A stretch of 64,000 bases of DNA from Tetrahymena elliotti 4EA (Eukaryota > Ciliophora > Oligohymenophorea > Hymenostomatida > Tetrahymenidae), in the NCBI GenBank assembly GCA_000231825.2, contig JH720331.1:217441-281440 (forward strand). The letters are read 5' to 3'. The translations under genes and the position numbers were made by a program. The notes below the pieces were generated by a model that saw only the letters and a list, made by a program, of their open reading frames with translations, did no database searches and was not told the DNA's origin. This document shows positions 61,429-64,000 of this stretch, piece after piece. Position 1 is the first letter of the stretch. The number at the start of each line of letters is the position of its first letter.

Positions 61429-64000
61429 ATGGAAGAAGTAGATGAGTTTAGTGAGTAGACTCGTCTAGAAACTATAGTTAAAGCTCTGTCTACACCATAT
61501 GAATTTAGAAGAAGATCTTCAGCCATTTAATTCATAGGATAAGTGGGTAAAAAATAATAAGCAAAAAAAAATTAACTTAGTAGTGTAAGAGAGATACCTC
61601 TTCCTAATGTATTGAATAGAAGAATGAGTAAAAAATTTAATATTTTAAAAAAACCAATAGCTTTCACTGAAGATGGAGAACAAGAGTTAGATTCTACTAC
61701 CAAAAAAGCTTTACCAAAAAGAAAAGTAACTATTGTAGCTCATGATAATTTAATCAATGAGGAAAATTGTTAAGATGAATTAAGTTAAAAGGAGATATTA
61801 TTAGGGGAACCTTAGATAACAAATGTAGAAAAAATAAAGGATTTTATAAAATAAACTAACTTCGATTAGCTCGAAAGAAAACGAAAAAATATTGTTGAGT
61901 GTAATGATAGTTTTAAGTAAATAATAGATGATATCATTTAAGTAAACATTTAGAAGTAGAAATAATTAGAAAAAAATAACCAACTCCTAGTTCATATAAC
62001 AAATGTTTAAAATGAAAATTTTAATGAATCAATTTACTTTAATCCAGATTTTACTAAATTCTAAATCACAAAATTCAAGAACAATAATTAGAGTTCCAAA
62101 TTTAGCTAATAAATTAATGAAGTAGATGATATTCATAAGTAGAACTTCTTGTTTAAAGAAGATGCTATTATTGAGAATAAACCAATTTACATTCCAAAAA
62201 GCTAACAAAAAACAAATTTATATAGAAAGAAAAATGGAATTTAGTAAAATTCAGAGACTATTAAACCTTTAAAAGCAGATTTTGAAGTTCAACATTCCAT
62301 TAATAAATTTCTGAATTTCTCTAGGAGAAACCAAAAACTCTAGCTAACTTAATAGGATATACAAGAAGAATTGTAGTCATATATTGAGAAAGTTTTGGAT
62401 TAAATAGAATAAGTTAGAGATAAACAAGAAGCAGAAATATATTATGAGTAAACATTAAAAATGATGGAAAACAGAACTATCTAAACTAGCTTGGATATTA
62501 GGAAGAAATTTCATGAACTCTAACAAGCAAGCTCTACTATTAATAAGACTAACGAATCATTAGAAAGTGAGTTAAATGCTGTTAGGCTATAAAAAAAATT
62601 GATTAGATTTAAGAAAAACTAAATAAATGAAGAACTTAATGAGAGAGATCAAAAATATGCTGAAACTTTAAACTAATAAAATATTAAATAAATAGAGGTA
62701 GAATCAGAATTGGTTGTTCTGATTAAAGAATATGAAGAGTTTACTAAAAAAGAAAAAGAGGTTTTATAACAATTAAATAAACAATAAGAAGAAATCTAGC
62801 ATCTCGAAAATGAAATACAGTATAAAACAAGTATAAGAAACACTTAATAAAAACAGTAAGCAACTTTAGAATAGATAGACTTTCTAATTACATTGAAGTA
62901 ATATTCTGATAAAATGGAGAAAAGACTATTCTAGTAAATTAAAAAGTTCTTGCTAATATTTTATTTAAAGATTATTTTTTTTAAAAGTATTTCAAAAGGT
63001 AACTAAGAATCTTTAGCTGAAGAATCAAAATCTCAAATTTTTGACAAAAACTAAGAAAAGGAATCAAAAATGAAAACACAAGATAAAATAGCACAAACTT
63101 ATACAATCAATGTGATAAAAGAAGATGAAAGCTAGTCTTAAGTTAGAGAAATAAGTGAAGAAGACAAATCAAATGAAAAAGAGAATATTTCAAGTGAGTT
63201 GTAAGAAGATAATAGTGCATTAAGACTTAAAACTGAAGAAGAAGAAGAGTAACACAAAAAAAATATTGAAGAGGAAATGGAAAATAATAAAAAAAAGTTA
63301 AATATATTAAATAATTTATTTTAAATATATTAAAATGGTAGTCAGCCATCTATGAATGATGAAGCTTTAAAAAGTGAATAAGGATTAACTTAAAATGACT
63401 TAGATCATCATAATGATAATGATTAATATTTATCTGTTTCAGAAGACACTAATTTAAAAAAGGAATCTAGTAATACTTCTTAAAATAGTATAGTTACTAA
63501 TAATTAACATTCAGAGGAAGTCAACAAAGAATCTTCAGCTTTTTTTGAGGATTTAGATGAAAAAGTTCATGACACCTCTATAATAATTATTTAGAAAGAT
63601 AAGCAATAAGATAGCCCTGAAAATTGGAAAGAATCATCTATCTCTTCAGGTGATAATGCTTGTGATAACATTTATTCAAGCGAATAGCTAAATTAATTGA
63701 CTATTAAATCAGGCGAAAACTCTAATTATACTATATCAGATTTTACACTAAACTCAAAAGAAATTATTTAAAATAAAGAATTATCTATTGATAAAGAGGA
63801 GAGCTTAAATAGTAGTTTAGATAATGATGATGATAATGAAGTAGAAGGATAAAAAAACCTTTTGCCTATTTATAATCATAACAGTGAAATAAGTAAAACA
63901 AATAACAATGATACAGAAGGAGATGGAAATTTTAAAAAATCTTTTTAAGAGAAGAAAACAAAAAGTGCAAGGTTTGTAGAAGATATTCTAAATGAAAGCA
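61429..64000 (+). CDS. coiled-coil protein with acidic disordered tail, 3' end beyond window
   Basis: An open frame from the ATG at 61429 continues past position 64000 (at least 857 codons) without TGA. The basic Ser/Arg N-terminus (YEFRRRSSAIQF, NRRMSKKFNILKK) is followed by a coiled coil at roughly 300-500 (QVRDKQEAEIYYEQTLKMME, LQQLNKQQEEIQHLENEIQ). A long Glu/Ser/Asn-rich acidic region follows. A hydrophobic stretch near 62,940-62,990 (KFLLIFYLKIIFFKS) interrupts it and may be an unspliced intron, since it is AT-rich and lies between two acidic blocks. No known domain. Confidence 0.8.

Noticed and set aside
1..64000. tRNA genes, rRNA, CRISPR arrays and transposon genes
   Set aside because: I looked by eye for T-loop motifs, regular repeats and transposase-like frames on both strands and found none; a covariance search could still reveal a tRNA.

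Overview
The window looks like macronuclear DNA of an oligohymenophorean ciliate of the Tetrahymena type. Intergenic DNA is extremely AT-rich. Long reading frames appear only when TAA and TAG are read as glutamine and TGA is the sole stop. Genes are cut by AT-rich GT...AG introns, mostly about 47-110 nt. I assembled the genes below by hand-translating both strands with the ciliate code. Where given, exon lengths sum to a multiple of three. Most standard-code ORFs are fragments or shadows of these genes.

Layout, left to right. A COG1-like Golgi tether (93-3411) and the ubiquinone enzyme COQ2 (3970-5786) lie on +. A quiet region follows, holding tetranucleotide-rich simple DNA and a small CX9C protein on - (8474-8884). 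Next come a large disordered protein with a TORTIFOLIA1/SPIRAL2-like C-terminus (12100-16118) and a tandem pair of MUT-7-like exonucleases with Mut7-C and zinc-ribbon domains (16637-22737). A 1401-residue Q/N-rich protein kinase is on - (23559-28250). The V-ATPase proteolipid c gene has unusually long introns (30263-32105). A PhoD-like phosphodiesterase ends in a CaaX box (33087-34598). A multi-pass membrane protein (35763-37289) precedes a group of secretory or surface-type genes at 37.5-40.5 kb.

The right half holds a KDEL-tailed thioredoxin-fold ER protein (41789-44264), two coiled-coil proteins (45178-47587), an endocytic-adaptor-like protein with DLLD and NPF motifs (48467-51249), and a small acidic protein (52169-52414). 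A 1290-residue coiled-coil protein (53642-58061), a zeta-crystallin/PIG3-type quinone oxidoreductase (58885-60422) and a coiled-coil gene running off the right edge (61429-64000) complete it.

There is no operon structure. Genes are single transcription units on both strands, with shared themes of membrane traffic (COG1, V-ATPase, adaptor, ER chaperone) and mitochondrial function (COQ2, CX9C protein). The strongest candidate for an unusual system is the direct tandem of two full-length MUT-7/EXD3-type nucleases. One copy keeps the TRD motif of the Mut7-C nuclease domain and the other has TRN. No tRNA, rRNA, CRISPR or transposon genes were recognised.
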